This document shows, piece by piece, positions 4,994 to 5,004 of a DNA stretch of 5,004 nucleotides. Position numbers and translations under genes: made by a program. The notes under the pieces were generated by a model. It was not told the DNA's origin and made no database searches. It worked only from the letters and a program-made list of their open reading frames with translations. Every line of letters begins with the position of its first letter. The first letter of the stretch is position 1. The DNA comes from Actinomycetes bacterium. GTDB taxonomy: Bacteria; Actinomycetota; Actinomycetes; Actinomycetales; Microbacteriaceae. Location: positions 1-5,004 of the forward strand of contig JAEYZI010000094.1 in NCBI GenBank assembly GCA_023428065.1, written 5' to 3'.

Positions 4994-5004
4994 TTGGGCC
5001 GAGC

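Noticed and set aside
4910..5004. Plus-strand gene starting at GTG 4910 with AGGAG at 4897-4901
   Set aside because: The ribosome-site-like sequence is part of the repeat unit itself, and only about 31 codons are visible, all repetitive; it is kept as a possibility under the repeat finding and not called as a gene.

Overview
The window looks like chromosomal DNA from a high-GC actinobacterium, most likely from Microbacteriaceae or a close relative. The reasons are the very high G+C in every reading frame, codons ending in G or C, a nudC-uvrD2 pair as seen in actinobacteria including mycobacteria, a candidate leaderless promoter, and a marked excess of the word GGATGC/GCATCC. The family-level placement is an inference from base composition and gene order, not from a marker gene.

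Layout. Positions 1-54 hold the first 18 codons of a minus-strand gene that leaves the window on the left; its start codon sits 6 bases after a TANNNT box. After an 89-base divergent spacer, nudC (144-1118, +), a Nudix NAD(H) pyrophosphatase, overlaps uvrD2 (1115-2815, +), a UvrD/Rep helicase, by ATGA. Three minus-strand genes then point towards this pair: a 69-residue two-helix membrane protein (4590-4799), a short-chain dehydrogenase of the YghA/YhdF type (3603-4499), and a cyclodehydratase-like, ThiF-fold protein of the TOMM type (2682-3551). The last of these collides with uvrD2: the two genes overlap tail to tail by 134 bases, and the C-terminal cysteine motif of one is encoded opposite the end of the other. 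The right edge (4888-5004) holds short direct repeats that run to or past the window end.

How the genes fit together. nudC and uvrD2 are probably one translationally coupled operon combining NAD(H)/nucleotide housekeeping and DNA repair. The dehydrogenase seems to have its own promoter region with a 15-base perfect palindrome over the likely -10/+1 and a pair of 13-base direct repeats exactly 21 bases apart upstream. A 10-bp stem separates it from the TOMM-like gene. No partner genes for TOMM biosynthesis (YcaO protein, dehydrogenase, precursor peptide) are in the window, so the TOMM-like protein appears as an orphan here.

Most notable points: the functional-motif overlap of uvrD2 with the TOMM-like gene; a NudC with no cysteine at all, hence no zinc ribbon; a UvrD2 that stops soon after motif VI and so lacks the HRDC and tetracysteine regions known from mycobacteria; the operator-like elements before the dehydrogenase; and the 27-base-period repeats at the right edge. 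I see no mobile element, CRISPR array, tRNA or rRNA, and no clear sign of a complete undescribed system.
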